Positions 1 to 11,539 are shown, counted from the stretch's first letter. The stretch: DNA of 64,000 nucleotides from Sthenelais limicola (GCA_942159475.1 OW804094.1:21681067-21745066), one strand, 5' to 3'. The notes: a model not told the origin generated them from the sequence alone. Program-made: numbers and translations.

Positions 1-100
1 GACCTACCTAGACACCTGTCTATTTAGAATGTTGGATCACCTCACTGTAAATAACATCTATTGCAATAAAGAATTCTTGAATTGAATTGAATTGAATACA
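1..100 (+). mobile_element. LINE 3' tail with (TTGAA)n end
   Basis: The stretch runs through GCAATAAAGAATTCTTGAAT and ends in repeated TTGAA. A closely similar tail lies at 32360-32448, including the GCAATAAAGAAT motif and the same pentamer run. This is typical of the 3' end of non-LTR retrotransposons that terminate in short tandem repeats rather than poly(A). Only the end is in view; the body would lie left of the window. Confidence 0.5.
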
Positions 101-544
101 TGGAAATATATTAAAACCTATAATTATTCGGTATATCTAATCAAAGAAATATTAAGTTAAATAAGTATGCTACAACGTGGTGTGACATACTGTATGATTG
201 GGAGACTTTTGAAGTCAAAATAATCCCTAACAAATACCAATAAATAATTATAAATCCATAGAAATCATAAAAAATAAATATACAAATCAACGCCAAACTA
301 TTCACCAAAATCAGGGATCCTCAAACCAGGCATAAATCGAAATATTCACTAAAAATTGAAATAATCGCATGTAAATAAATCTAAACGATAAAAATAAATG
401 TACAAATATATTCTAAACTTCCCAGAAGTGAACAGGAATGAACAGCAGGCTCATCAAAATCATAAGCACCTTTGGTTTGGCCAAAAAACAGGGGAAAAAA
501 TTAATTTAGGGTCCAACAAAAGTTTAGGGTCCTGAGAATTGGTC
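101..544. other. AT-rich unassigned sequence
   Basis: No exon, open frame or repeat structure that I can support. Low GC with short A runs. It would be downstream or intronic sequence of the minus-strand lectin gene if that gene continues to the left. Confidence 0.4.
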
Positions 545-590
545 ACCCCTCCCGACAAATTCTAAAATTTTAGAACTTGTCGGGAGGGGT
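545..590. repeat. 46-bp near-perfect palindrome
   Basis: The left arm ACCCCTCCCGACAAATTCTA is followed directly by its reverse complement, with one mismatch (A versus G at arm position 15) and no spacer. Arms are 23 bp, enough for a cruciform or a hairpin transcript. It sits 8 bp from a second inverted repeat (599-651), which shares the CGACAA word, so the two may belong to one foldback element. Confidence 0.85.
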
Positions 591-598
591 CTACAACA

Positions 599-651
599 GG
601 TCACCGACAAGCCACTGACAATCGTCACCTGGTGACCGATTGTCGGTGACC
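599..651. repeat. Inverted repeat GGTCACCGACAA
   Basis: GGTCACCGACAA at 599-610 is matched by its reverse complement at 640-651. The middle (621-640) is itself a near palindrome built on TCACC/GGTGA. The whole can fold into a long hairpin. Confidence 0.75.
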
Positions 652-883
652 ACTAGTTTGTCAGCTGCCTTGTATGTGGAACACGGGCTATAGACGTCCA
701 TTGTCCTTTTAAGCTTGAATACCTCAAAAGCTGGAACAAGTTCATAAACATGAAAACGATGATTGTGTTGTAAAATATCAGGGTGCGACAAGATCCAAAT
801 TATCAACCTGCCCCCAGCCAGGTTAATTTAAAATCTACCTGCCCACCTTAAAATTCCACCTGCCCAGTAGTTTCAGACCCTCT

Positions 884-2597
884 TAATGCACTTGTCAATT
901 GCAACCCCCCCCCACCCCCCCACCCCACCCCACCCCCGGGTAGGTAGGGGAATGCCCTTGGCCTTTTGGGAAATTTGAGGAAATCCCCGACCCCCCAGGG
1001 CAAGAAATTCCTGTAAATCCCCGACCCCCCTGGGGCAAACTTTTTCGGAGGACACTTTTTTTTAGACAAACTAACATAGCAAATGTATGAGATGGTTACA
1101 AAGAATGATTATATCTTAAATTTATATTGCAAAAATATAAGGGCCATCATAAAAAAAAAGTCTTGCAAATGGTGTTTTTGGTTGACATAGCTCTGTAGAT
1201 CTGGAGAAAAAATATTTTTGAATTTTCATTAATCAGATCTGAATTCTAAATATCAGCAACACACATGCATGTACACATACACCCATGCATACATTCATAT
1301 ACCATGCATACATCCATACACCCATGCATTCATTCATACATACATTCATTCATACATTCATTCATATATGTATTCATTCATATATGTATATATGATATAT
1401 ACTCATCTATACATACAAATCAGCTTAGAATCAGCCATGTGTGGGCCCCCTTAAGAGAGTCAACCCCTTACTAGCCCCCCCCCCCCCCCAGCATATTGGA
1501 CAGCTGCTACAAAGGCATACTGTATACAAACTGCAACCACTATCTATACATGTGTGGACAGCAACTACCTCCTATATAGTGTTTCATGAGTGCCATGTCT
1601 GAAGATGACTTGCTGAACTATATGCGAAACTATATTCCACTAAGTGTCATGTTTGAACTCTACAGGCTGCAACCACCCTCTATATAGTGTTTCAATTGTG
1701 TCAGGCTTGAACATGACATGCTAAACATGATGGGGGACTCTAATTCACGTGGGGTACCCCACTTCCATGACTCCAGCCCACACAGTGTTTTGGACAGCAC
1801 CTGCCCCCTATATAGTGTTTCAACAGTGCCATCCCTGGACCCAACTTGCTGAACATGATGTGGGACTCTAATTCAAGTGGGGTACCCCAATTACAGTGAC
1901 TGTCATGTTTGAACTATACAGGCTGCAACCACCCTCTATATAGTCTTTCAATAGTGTAAGGCTTGAACATGACGTGCTTAACATGATGGGGTACTCTAAT
2001 TTGAGTGTACCCTATACTAGAAATGTCAAGATCCTTTAGTGTTGGAGGTAGGGTTAGGGTAGGGGTTAGGGTATGGGATCCCAGGGGGTGGGGGGAGGGC
2101 TCATGGGAGGGGGTTGTTGAGGGGGTTAGGGTAAGGGGTGATGGAGGAGGGGATATGTCACAAGTCTCCTGTAGGTATATGCGTGGCCCCCACACCCCTA
2201 GGAGTTTCTTTTTTCATCAATGGAGTCTATCTAGGCTCTCTTTTGGTGATAGGAAGCCTACTGCCCCCACCCTCTGCCCTATCAATTTCACATTTTTAAA
2301 CATTGGGAGTGCTGAAATCGGCTCTGTTTTGAAATCGGCCCATGTCAATTCATGTGTGGGTCCCCCTTTAGCCAGTGCATCTTACCATCTGATATGTTTT
2401 ATGCAATGCTATTCCTGTCTTGCAAACCAAGGTATAAAATGAGTATTGGCGGACATTCCCCTACCCGTCCACTTTATATTGCTGTAAACTAAGGAAAATC
2501 TCCGCCTGGGTGGGGGAATATTTTCTCAGACATTCCCCTACCATTCCCCTACCTACCCCGGGGTGGGGGGTGGGGGTTGCAATTGACAAGTGCATAA
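884..2597. mobile_element. Family I element, copy 1
   Basis: Inverted ends start with TAATGCACTTGTCAATTGCA at the left and finish with TGCAATTGACAAGTGCATAA at the right, followed inward by long C/G tracts and GGGTAGGTAGGGGAATG. A second copy is at 24397-27046. The interior has degenerate tandem blocks of about 120-250 bp around CTATATAGTGTTTCAA and GGGGACTCTAATTCA (1540-2000), and a G-rich stretch with TAGGGTTAGGGTAGGGG (2045-2075). No open frame of a transposase is visible, so it is probably non-autonomous. Confidence 0.7.
1262..1400. repeat. ATTC/ATAC microsatellite
   Basis: Interspersed ATACATTC, CATGCATA and ATTCATTC units with a terminal TATATGTAT part. It lies inside family I copy 1. 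The open frames across it are low-complexity artefacts. Confidence 0.8.
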
Positions 2598-3152
2598 AGG
2601 TAAATGCCAGCCTCGCCAGCACTGCAGCAGGCAGGAATTCAAGGAATTAATGCATGAAATAATAGATGTCACAATATTTTGTTCAAACTTCGTCTTGAGA
2701 ACATGGTTGGGGAAATACAAAAAGCAAAATAAACAGGATATTATCATATTATTCTGTGCTTTAGGGATGAGTGAAGTTTACTTCCATTCACTATTGATTT
2801 CAATGGGGGAAACTCACCGCATACATGTTCAGCTGAATAACTTTTTTTTTAGTTCACTGACCCCTTATTTTTTTAATTGGCAGGGTAGAATAACATGTCA
2901 GCTATGTATATGCAGATTTTAAAGAAAATTATATGATTCAATCGTCTGCTATTGGGGAAAATGCAAAAAAAATACCCGTTTTCCCATCGACTTCTATAGT
3001 GAACAGTAGTAAATTTCAGTGGTCCCTGAAATAAAAACTAATCCAGTGACATTTTTTTTCGGCTTTTTGGTATCCCTCAACCATGTTCTTTCTAAATCCA
3101 AAGTTTAAAAATAATTCCATACTTTTGATTGAATGCTGGCATTTACCTTTAA
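2596..3152. mobile_element. Family J element, copy 1
   Basis: AAAGGTAAATGCCAGC near 2597-2612 is inverted at the right end, near 3135-3152. Internal words (CATGAA..AATA, GTCTTGAGA, ACATGGTTGGGG) recur at 15060-15150 in copy 2. Its left end abuts the right end of family I copy 1, so one probably inserted at the edge of the other. No coding capacity. Confidence 0.55.
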
Positions 3153-3641
3153 GCCTGAACATTTACATTGGCATCTTTACGATATCTCACACTCCCTATA
3201 TATGTCATCAACATTGCTTAAGGATAAATCTGTTGAATAATAAACTTCTTAAGTATTTTAATCTTGAAGCCTTGAAGTTAAGAAAATAAATAAATTCAAG
3301 GCCTGGAATAGCCTTGAAAACGGCCAGGGGGAGATTCAAAGAAATGACGATCAATGTTATAGTTTTTATTGCCAGTAGGCCTGGGGAAAATTAAATACTT
3401 TGCAAGTAGGTTACAGTACACTAAGGTTAGTTAAAAAATCTACCCGTCCAAAAGATGTGTAGATTAGAAATCTACCAGCCTGACACGAAAATCAACACGT
3501 CTCGGGCGTTTGGGATGCGATCTTGTCGCACCCTGATCATACTGTCACCCTGTTATGTGTCCTTTCATTAGTGATATTTAACTCAATCATTTGTATACAA
3601 GGATAAAGAGGTAGGTGTCTCCAAACTTGGCAGGTACTCAC

Positions 3642-3833
3642 ATATGGGGATGCAACCATAGTAGCGTGCAAACTTGGCAGCTCCACACTGGTACACCTTC
3701 CTAGTGGTGCCATCTGTGAACCTGAAGCCTGTGTTACATGTGTAGGTCACATGGGTGGACGTCTGCGTCTTGATGGCCTGTGGTACATTAGGTGGTGTAA
3801 GATAGCAGGAGCCAGTTGTTGAGGTTGTTGTGT
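3642..3833 (-). CDS. Sushi/CCP domain exon
   Basis: A 192-base exon, phase 1 at both sides, which is the classic format of a complement control protein (sushi) module. Acceptor CTTTCTTGCAG and donor T|GTGAGT are both strong. The translation begins TTTSTTGSCYLTPPNVPQ, then HVTYTCNTGF, then KVYQCG and YYGCIPI. Cysteines fit C1 (GSC), C2 (the YxCxxGF motif), C3 (YQC) and C4 (YGC). The Trp usually found between C3 and C4 is replaced by aromatic residues (F, Y, Y). The trailing IPI plus a split codon starting with T suggests that C1 of a following module comes from the next exon. The Thr/Ser-rich start is a likely linker from the lectin domain. Acts outside the cell; partner unknown. Confidence 0.87.
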
Positions 3834-6800
3834 CTGCAAGAAAGGAAGCAATTAGACAAAAGACAACAATAGTCCAGTCAAACTAAAATTTTGCAAGGAA
3901 CAAATTGCAAGAAATCATTTTTTTGCTGGATCATGTAGGGATAGTAGAGGACATTTACCAAAAAAAAGTCCCGTGCCCTGGGCCTCTGCGAAGGTTCCCG
4001 AAATGGCCGCTAGGGGAACCCTCTTTCACTTTTTATTTTTTAACCGCCGGAATATGAGATCTAGAGCTTAGGTCATATTAAACCATCTTTAGAGGATTTA
4101 ATACTCTTTCATTTCATATATAACATGTGTCTCTGGCCTCAATAGTCATTGAGATATGATACCTCAAAGATTAAGTTTTTTTTCGAAATATTTTTTTATC
4201 AACAATTAACTGGAAATATTTCATAGATGACGAATAGTAGCAGCCTAGGACTTATTAAATGATTTATAGGGAATAAAGTGAGCTTTCATTTGAGCTATAA
4301 TCCATGCTTTAATCATGAGAATTCGATTTTCTAGAAATTTTTTCCCGAAAAAATGTTGATCAATTATTTTTCCCTTTTATGACAAGTCAATGATATGCTT
4401 GAGACATTCTATGCGCACAGGTGGTCAAAATGGATGTTTTTCTTGAGTGTGCCTGACTGACTCCCTTATTTGTATATACTACTAACTGGCGTTTGATCAT
4501 CAGCAAAGTAGAGTAGCACTAAGTCCCTTAGGCTATTCTTTCAGACCAGGAATTGGACCAAAGTGAAGTTGTGTTAGTAATGGCCAAGAACCAGTGGCTG
4601 TGTGTGGATAAACTTTATTTCTTTTTCACCATTGGCATAGTGGTTGGTAATGGGAGAAAAGATATCAGTAATGACAGAAAAGTTGGTGCAGTCCAATCCA
4701 TCTCATCCTCCCCAATTTTGAAACAGTTGCCATTATTTACTATAATCAAGATGAATTATTATAAAATGTTAATACTAGGGTAGAATAAAACGCATTATAT
4801 TAGGCCATTAGGCTTATTAAACAATTCCCCTGTTATTTTGCCTTGCTCTATTCAAAGATATCCTATTGTCCCAACATTTTCTACATTTTCTACATGTCAT
4901 TGTGTTAACAAAAATTGTAGCTGTCTAAAATAGACATGTTTAGGAAACAGCTAGTTGTGGGCATTCTCAGTTGTACCCATTTAGTATGTGAGTCTATTAT
5001 GTGGGAATGCTGCATTTTTTTTCATTCACGTTCTGGGGGATAAAACAAAAATGGCAACTCCTAATGTCCCAAAGCTTTCTACAGATATAGTGCAGGTTAT
5101 ATTCTACACATATGAAAGAAAAAAAGAAATGTCATCACTTAAAAAACATAATTGTAACTGTCTGAAATAGACGTGTTTAGGAAACATAGAACACTTGGAA
5201 AGCATCAGATTTCTGGGTTCTTGGCTATGATTTAAAGTCAAACATTTGATAACGAGCACCATGACCTAATGAATTTTTAAGGTTTCCCCCGCTGAAGGCG
5301 GTATGAGCGCGAAACCTTATACAGGTTCCACTTTTCTGCCTGCTGTAGAAACGTCTGCGTGATGTCTCTGCCTGCTGTAGAAACGTCCGCATGATGTCCA
5401 TAAAAGGAATCACAACACAAGCACAATTCAGTCTATTGCCACCTGAATTTTCGACGCACTTGCGTACACCTCGCGGTGATTTTACACTCCCGCAAATTGA
5501 TAAAAATCGCTATTTCTACTCAAAATAAATGGCCAAAAACATGAAATTCAGAAAGAGCATGCTTTTCTACTCCTATGTATGTGTTTATATGTATATGTTT
5601 TATGTCAATCTTTAAATAAGACAAATATGAGGGAAACGGTACTGTTATCAATAAACAACAATTTTCAGCATCTCTCTGTGCCTACTTGACAACTTGGGAT
5701 GGACAAAAATCCGATTGTTGTGCAAAACTGGCTTGTCTAATATGGTATTCTAAGGCATTAATATATAAAATAATTTCCTAACCCTATACACCATCGGAAA
5801 GAGAAATGTCTAAGCTTGCATTTGGTGAGAATCATATTTTTTCCGAGTAAATTAGCAAGTTTTACCAAATGTGTAGAGCTGACGATTGTACATTTTCTGA
5901 CCATCTGAACCTATTGGGTTGTGGCAGGCACATCGAGGGGGAAATTATGCTCTGGCAAAATTATAAAAAAAACGCTATTTCTACTCAAAATACAGTGCCA
6001 ACATGTTAAAATTCAGAAAGGGCATGCTTCTCTACCCCTATATATTTATTGTTATCAACATTTGTATTTAAATAAGGAAGATATAAGAGACACTGCACCA
6101 TTAAACAATAATTTTCAGCCTTTCCCCTGCTGCTAGGCCTAGCCTACACAGATCTGTTGTAGGCCTACTTTAGGCAAAGTGATAAAAAAAAACGCTATTT
6201 CCTCACAAAGTAAAATTTCAAAGTAAAGTAGAAATTCAGTAAGACCTGCCAGTTATTTCCCTCAGAGATTTATTTTCATCATTAATCCTATCAGTGGGTA
6301 GATGCGGATATATACCGATATACCATACAGGACGCAATATTGTACAGGTCGTCGTGACATGTTCTAATTTACACAATGTTACGTTGGTAGCAACGCACAC
6401 TGTAGACCTACTTGACAATGCTTTTTCCCGCGTGTGACGGCTGCGGAATTAGTTCAAAGAGTCCATAGCTAGACAAAGCTATAGAATCGTTGATTAGTTG
6501 GGGAAACCGTTTTCTCCTTGGTCACAGCCAAAATTTCTTGTTATTCATGTCTATGACCATAAACACCTAAATAATAACATAGTAACAAATCAGAAAAATC
6601 ACATTCTTTTTGGTGGGGAAAAAGTAAAATCGTTTTACAAAAATAGCGAACAATTGTCGGTTTTTTAGAGTTTTTAATTTAAAATTTGCATCACAGATTT
6701 GTTTATTTCAGAATGAAAAAAAATGCATTCTATGATAAAGAGGCATAGAATTATTGGCTAAATAATACTCTTTCCAAAACTGTTAGCTTTACTTAAATTG

Positions 6801-6900
6801 TGAGAATATGAATAGCAAATATGATCTATGAAATCTGGGGACTGCAAAATGAGGGCCCCTTTTGGCTCTCTATGAAGGGCTGTAATTCAAAAATGAGCAA
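3834..6900. other. Intron with degenerate repeats
   Basis: No exon found. AT-rich. Two nearly equal 32-base copies of CTGCCTGCTGTAGAAACGTC lie at about 5335-5399. Blocks containing CGCTATTTCTACTCAAAATA followed by a GCATGCTT region recur at about 5505-5580 and 5970-6045, with a weaker third start near 6190, so this stretch is an old duplication. A right-end fragment of MITE family A is at 5868-5911. Confidence 0.5.
5868..5911. mobile_element. Family A MITE, right-end fragment
   Basis: Contains GTGTAGAGCTGACGATTGTA followed by CATTTTCTGA and a diverged CATCTGAACC terminus. It is old and truncated, and lies within the intron of the lectin gene. Confidence 0.6.
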
Positions 6901-6909
6901 AATGCCCCA

Positions 6910-7365
6910 TTGATGCATGAAGAGACCAACCTTTGTTGGCCTTACATAGGAATAGAACCACATACACTATAAAGCAAGGAGAGGGCACCCACCTTTGTAG
7001 GCCTCACACAGGAATAGAACATGTTCAATGAGGCCAGGATTGAGCACCTTTGCGACACAGGAATAAAACCATACACTATAAGGCAAGGAGAGAGCACCCA
7101 CCTTTGTAGGCCTCACATAGGAATAGAACCACATACACAATAAGGCAAGGAGAGAGCACCCACCTTTGTAGGCCTCACATAAGAATAGTATCTTATACAA
7201 TAAGGCAAAGTGAAAGCACTCACCTTTGTAGGCCTCACACAGGAATAGAACCATATACACAATAAGGCAAGGAGAGAGCACCCACCTTTGTAGGCCTCTC
7301 ATAAGAATAGTATCATATACTATAAGGCAAGGAGAGAGCACCCACCTTTGTAGGCCTCACACACA
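6910..7365 (-). repeat. 61-bp minisatellite carrying copied splice donors
   Basis: About eight units of roughly 61 bp, with plus-strand CACCTTTGTAGGCCTCACA at about 6928 (diverged), 6989, 7049 (partly deleted), 7099, 7161, 7221, 7282 and 7343. The rightmost unit overlaps the 3' end and 5' splice site of the lectin exon at 7346-7466. On the minus strand every good unit reads GAGGCCTACAAAG|GTGGGTGC or similar. The unit at 7221 reads AAAG|GTGAGT, a better consensus donor than the exon's own. Confidence 0.85.
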
Positions 7366-7466
7366 AACGGAGCCATGATATCTCGTTGAACCTCCTTCAT
7401 TGACCCTGTACTATATGAGGTGCCTGGCACAATTGCCTTGTAATAGGCATAATTGTCAAAAGTCGT
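7346..7466 (-). CDS. C-type lectin-like domain, exon 3
   Basis: A 121-base exon, phase 0 in, phase 1 out, with acceptor GATTGTAG and donor AAAG|GTGGGT. It encodes TTFDNYAYYKAIVPGT, then SYSTGSMKEVQRD and IMAPFVCEAYK. The hydrophobic-Cys-Glu ending (FVCE) is the standard C-terminal strand of a C-type lectin-like domain and supplies the fourth conserved Cys, pairing with the Cys of exon 1. The second and third Cys of the long loop are absent, and so is the WND calcium motif, so carbohydrate binding of the classic calcium type is doubtful. The end of this exon is the source or a member of the adjoining 61-bp minisatellite. The split Gly/Asp codon at the end joins in phase to the CCP exon at 3642-3833. 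Confidence 0.78.
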
Positions 7467-8084
7467 CTACAATCGTCAGCCATATTCATGAAATATACAA
7501 ATATTATAATATAATGCATATTAGACAATTCTACTAAATCATAACAATGAAGGGAATATCAGGCATTTGAACCAAATTGCTCTAATAAATAAACAGATTG
7601 GTATGATGTAGAAGGTATGGACATAGTCACTGTAAACTTAAGAAATAACCTTATGTGGTGCTGGCGCGAGATGGGCTGGGACCGACTCGGTCCGGCACTG
7701 CAGTACCAGATCTCTGGATGCCTTCCTTCTGGCGACCAAGTCAGAGCCAGAGTGGCAGTACTACTTGAATTGACTGTCAGAGGTTGTAGCAGTTTATGTA
7801 CTATGCTTTTCACCTAGAATTTTAAAATTTCATGTGTGTTCCCTTTTACCATATCTTCTACTTTTACTCTTATTTGCTACTGCCTGAGAATGTAAGGGTC
7901 GGCATGGCAAACCATGGCAGCAGGTGTGAATTAGTTGAATAAACGCTTTGGCTGGCGAGGACCAATAAGAATCTGGTTGTGTTGTTATTTCCGGTTGTGA
8001 TCTAGACACATAGCCTCTACGATCCAGGTGAAGAAATAACTAGACACTACACTTATCTACTTGAAGAACCTAATCAATTAGGAA
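7467..8084. other. Intron, no feature supported
   Basis: A minus-strand open frame (7559-7813) begins near an AG but has no matching donor and no recognisable domain, so I do not call it an exon. Otherwise AT-rich unique sequence. Confidence 0.4.
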
Positions 8085-10389
8085 ACTTAGGGTCAGAAAA
8101 TTGGATGAGCTATGGATTACTCCTGATATTGTGGAAATGATAAAGTTTAGGGATCTTTTGTTTAAGAATGGCTGTCGTTGGAATGATGAAGGTATACTTG
8201 CCTGAGCTAGAAATGTCCGAAATGAGGTTAATAGGGCTATCTCTAGATTAAAAAGTAATTATTTTCAAAATGAATTAGCAGATTACCATGGCAATTTGAA
8301 GAAGTATGGGCATTGTTTTGCAATATTACTTTGGGAGCTTTGGTACTATAATGTCAGCGATGATTAAATCACCTTATTTAGAAGCTATCTGGAGAATAGA
8401 ATGCAATCAGTAGGGGTGGGCAAGACTCACTCTGATGTGCTTGGTATAGATACAGATATTATATGTATGTATGTATGTACTATTTTTATTTCCGTAAACA
8501 TGTACAATCATCGGAAAAAGGAATAAAGTTATACAGTATTAGAGTATAACAAAACTTTCAGGAAATCCAGGTCTTCCAAGTCTTCCTATTCTTTGGAAGC
8601 TATATTGAAATCTCAGTTCTTATAAACTTTTTCAATAGTAAGATTTTGTTTTTACATTACTAGAATATTTGATATGGGCACATGACATATACTATATGGG
8701 AACTGGTTATAAAGCAGTTCAAGATAAAACAATTAGCTGTATAAGCTACAGAAACACTTATATACAATCATTCATGTTCATAATTTTCATTGAATTATTC
8801 CATATCAATTACTAATTATAAGACCTATAAGGTTCAATCTTAGAACCATTATTTTTCAATATCTATGTGAACGATCTACCAAGTATTCCCAGAACTTCCA
8901 AGATCTTACTGTGTGCTGGTGATGTGGTTTTATATATAAGTGGCATTACTTGAGAGAAGATTTATTTTTTTATATTTATTTATTTTTTCAAATGGCACTT
9001 CTGGTAGATCTGTATACCATACAGAAGTTGTTCTTCGCCAAGCTTTCCATGTGACCAACATCATTACAAAAACGGAAACAAAGTTATTTATATAACAAAA
9101 TGAAGGTGAATAAAACCAAATCTGAAGTCATATTCTGTGGCAATAAGCACTTGTTAAAATCAAACCAGTTACCAATTAGTATTAAACTTGAATCTAAATC
9201 TGAAAGTAGTTTCTAAATATTGTTCCCTAGAAATACAAATTGATGGGGAACTTTCTTTCAAGGCTAATGCTGAACAGATAATTAAATATGTCAGTGGAAA
9301 GCTTTATTGCTTGGCAAAAATTAGAAATTTCCTTACTAAAGAAGCTTCATTTGACACTTATAAAACATGTTATTACCAATAATTGATTGTCAACTTATGC
9401 ATTTAACAGCATGTACTGATAAGACTACTAAGACTACGATATAACTACTAGTCAGAGATTACAAATTCGGGCATTGTGAACCTGCCTATTAGCTGAACCA
9501 AGAGCACCTATTAAAGAACTACATAGAGAAGCTAAAGTATTAACTATGCCTGAATTTCGTGAGATTTAAATTAATTACTTAATTGCACCGAAATTTTGAC
9601 CGTTCTTCTCCACCAATGTTACACCCTCGTGGGTATACTAATATATATATAATAATATATAATAATATCTATATAATTATCCAAAAGTTTAAATGTAGGA
9701 GTCCCAAGGAAGACACAAGTAGTCTGGATACTGTTTGTTCTCGGAGTGCAGCTGTATGCTACATCTCTGGGCTTTATTCCTGAAGTGAGTAGTTCCATGC
9801 TAAATCCCCCAGGGTGCTACTGTGGTGCCACCTGGTGGAGCGGCTGATGGTTACTCCCCTTTGTGGAAGTACCACCGCCACCTGACGGTATAACAATCGT
9901 CGCATCCAGTTAGATATATCGATGTGTGGGCTTTATGGGTAAGGTAATCCAAAAAAAGGGAATTTCTGAGGGGAAACGTTAAGACCCATAGAGATGGTGC
10001 ACCCACTTTTGTCCCCCCAGACCAAAGTCGAATAAATTAAATTATTAAATTATTAAATTAAAAATCAATATATGGAATGAATTACCCAGAGATTTGCACT
10101 ATGGATGAGGTTGATGTCTTTAAACAAGCGGTTAAAGCTCACTTCAATGTTGTCTGATCATATTGATATTTCGTTGGTATTTCCTTGTGTACATATAATT
10201 ATTGTATCTGGCATAACTTGATGTCTTTATATTAATGTAGCTATTTTGTGTTTAGTCTGCTCAGCTGAACTCAGGTGAAGGCGGAAGATCACTGTTTGGT
10301 GAACCGTGGTTGTAGGACAAACTGTGATTATGATTAGGGAACTGAAACATTGTGACATAGCCTGAATAAAGAGTTTCAAATAAAAAAAA
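8085..10389 (+). pseudogene. Degenerate CR1/L2-like LINE
   Basis: The pieces keep the order of a non-LTR reverse transcriptase. LDELWITPDIVEMIKFRDLL (about 8107) is the segment before the RT domain. FRSYLENRMQSV (about 8375) and GSILEPLFFNIYVNDLPS (8831-8885) are RT motifs. KILLCAGDVVLYIS (about 8900) stands where the catalytic YADD box should be and reads CAGD, so the enzyme is dead. MKVNKTKSEVIFCGN (about 9100) follows, then CSLEIQIDGELSF (9220) and a C-terminal IWNELPRDL (about 10070). Many stops and frameshifts. It ends in CTGAATAAAGAGTTTCAAAT and a short A run at about 10389. An unrelated insertion sits at about 8463-8815. It lies in the intron between lectin exons 2 and 3, antisense to the gene. 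Confidence 0.8.
8463..8815. mobile_element. Insertion within the LINE
   Basis: It interrupts the LINE between the SYL and GSIL motifs. It starts with a (TGTA)n run and then TTTTTATTTCCGTAAACATG, which looks like the reversed tail of another retroelement. The right limit is approximate and the family is not recognised. Confidence 0.4.
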
Positions 10390-10724
10390 CGAGCCTAAAA
10401 TTGCTTACAGAGGTGACTGACTGCAGACCTCACCCTAACCTGAATCCATAACAAAACCAATTCTAACCTGAAACCTAGGTTGCTGGTCCTAAGAAAAGGC
10501 TATGAAGTGAGTAGGGGATTGTAAAGTTCAATCACAAAGCCAACCCCAACTCACAACCAACAAGCTAAAATCATTTTTCAATGGTGACTTCATTTATCAT
10601 CACTCACTGGTGGCCGTTTTTTTTTTTTAGGATTTACCTTCAATTTTTTTTTATTCACACATAGCATCAGCATAATATTGATCAATCCAGCCCTGTTAAT
10701 CATCATATATGATGTGTTTTAAGA

Positions 10725-10929
10725 AATGGTAATTACCCACCAAGAAACATTGCAAACTTTTTAAAAAAAAAATAAAAAATATCAAACTTAAAATATAGAA
10801 ATACATATTAAGTGTCCCAGTGTTTACTATCATTGGAATCCCCTTGATCTCATCTTTTCAAATACGATCTCAAAATCCATTCTTTGCGACTTATGACTCA
10901 TTTTCCAGAAACACATCACATACAAGTAA
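10725..10929. mobile_element. Family B MITE, right half
   Basis: Ends with TTTGCGACTTATGACTCATT, then TTCCAGAAACACATCAC at 10929. The left end is missing. It lies in the lectin gene intron. Confidence 0.7.
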
Positions 10930-11396
10930 ATTTGATGAGATTTCATCTTCCATTCACCATGATCTTCCACTCACCTTTAATGTTTATCTCATTGTAATTT
11001 ATCAATATCAATATAAATTGCCTAAATTCCTGTTAAAATATGTTGAATCGAAAATATAAAAAGTTGAATTGAAAATATCATACTCCCAATGCCTTAAATA
11101 TCAGTAACTAACTCAGGACACAATGAAAACCATCTGTTTTGATATTGTGCATATAAATCTTTGACAAAAAAAGGTGGCTGGGCCGAGTTGGCATCAGTGT
11201 GGGTCAAGCTGGCACTAGGCATACTTGGTTTATGGGCTGACTTGACTGTGTCAACAGGTGTCAATCAATGGCATCATTATCATTAACAAGTTTAAGTTAC
11301 AGAAGACAAGTACATTAGCACCCCCATTAGTACAAGGAGATCATCACCAAAGTATGAAAAACATTAAGGAAAATTAATCTGAAGTATGTTACTTAC

Positions 11397-11466
11397 CTGA
11401 CCCGGCATAGGATTCCAGTATGAAGTATCATCTATCCACACATGAGTGAATTGAGTTTGATAGTGG
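11397..11466 (-). CDS. C-type lectin-like domain, exon 2
   Basis: A 70-base exon that enters in phase 2 and leaves in phase 0, with acceptor CACCTTGCAG and a full-consensus donor CAG|GTAAGT. It encodes HYQTQFTHVWIDDTSYWNPM then PGQ, completing a Ser codon shared with exon 1. HVWIDD is the counterpart of the WIGL signature strand of C-type lectin folds. MPGQ falls where carbohydrate-binding members carry EPN or QPD, and this motif is not conserved here. Phases match both neighbours (12883-13012 ends phase 2, 7346-7466 begins phase 0). Only one of the three frames is open, and it is the one the phases require. Confidence 0.8.
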
Positions 11467-11539
11467 CTGCAAGGTGAAAGGTGAAATATGTTTCACAAGT
11501 CGCAAGTCACATCTATGGTTCATCTAATGCTCCAAGAAT

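Larger units (their letters stand above)
777..3537. mobile_element. Outer element K with 19-bp inverted ends
   Basis: ATCAGGGTGCGACAAGATC at 777-795 is repeated in inverted orientation at 3519-3537. The interior contains two further inverted-repeat elements (884-2597 and 2596-3152). The CAGGG...CCCTG termini resemble hAT-like ends, but the flanking 8 bp do not match as a target duplication, so the class is a guess. It could also be two fragments of a dispersed repeat in opposite orientation. Confidence 0.5.

Noticed and set aside
2045..2075. TAGGGTTAGGGTAGGGG as telomeric repeat.
   Set aside because: Only a few degenerate units, and both occurrences (also about 26180) are part of the family I interior.
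6910..7365. Regular repeats considered as a CRISPR-like array.
   Set aside because: Contiguous 61-bp tandem units without unique spacers, in a eukaryotic intron.
7559..7813. Minus-strand open frame preceded by CTAG, considered as a lectin exon.
   Set aside because: No domain features and no donor in a matching phase; the exon at 7346-7466 already completes the lectin fold.
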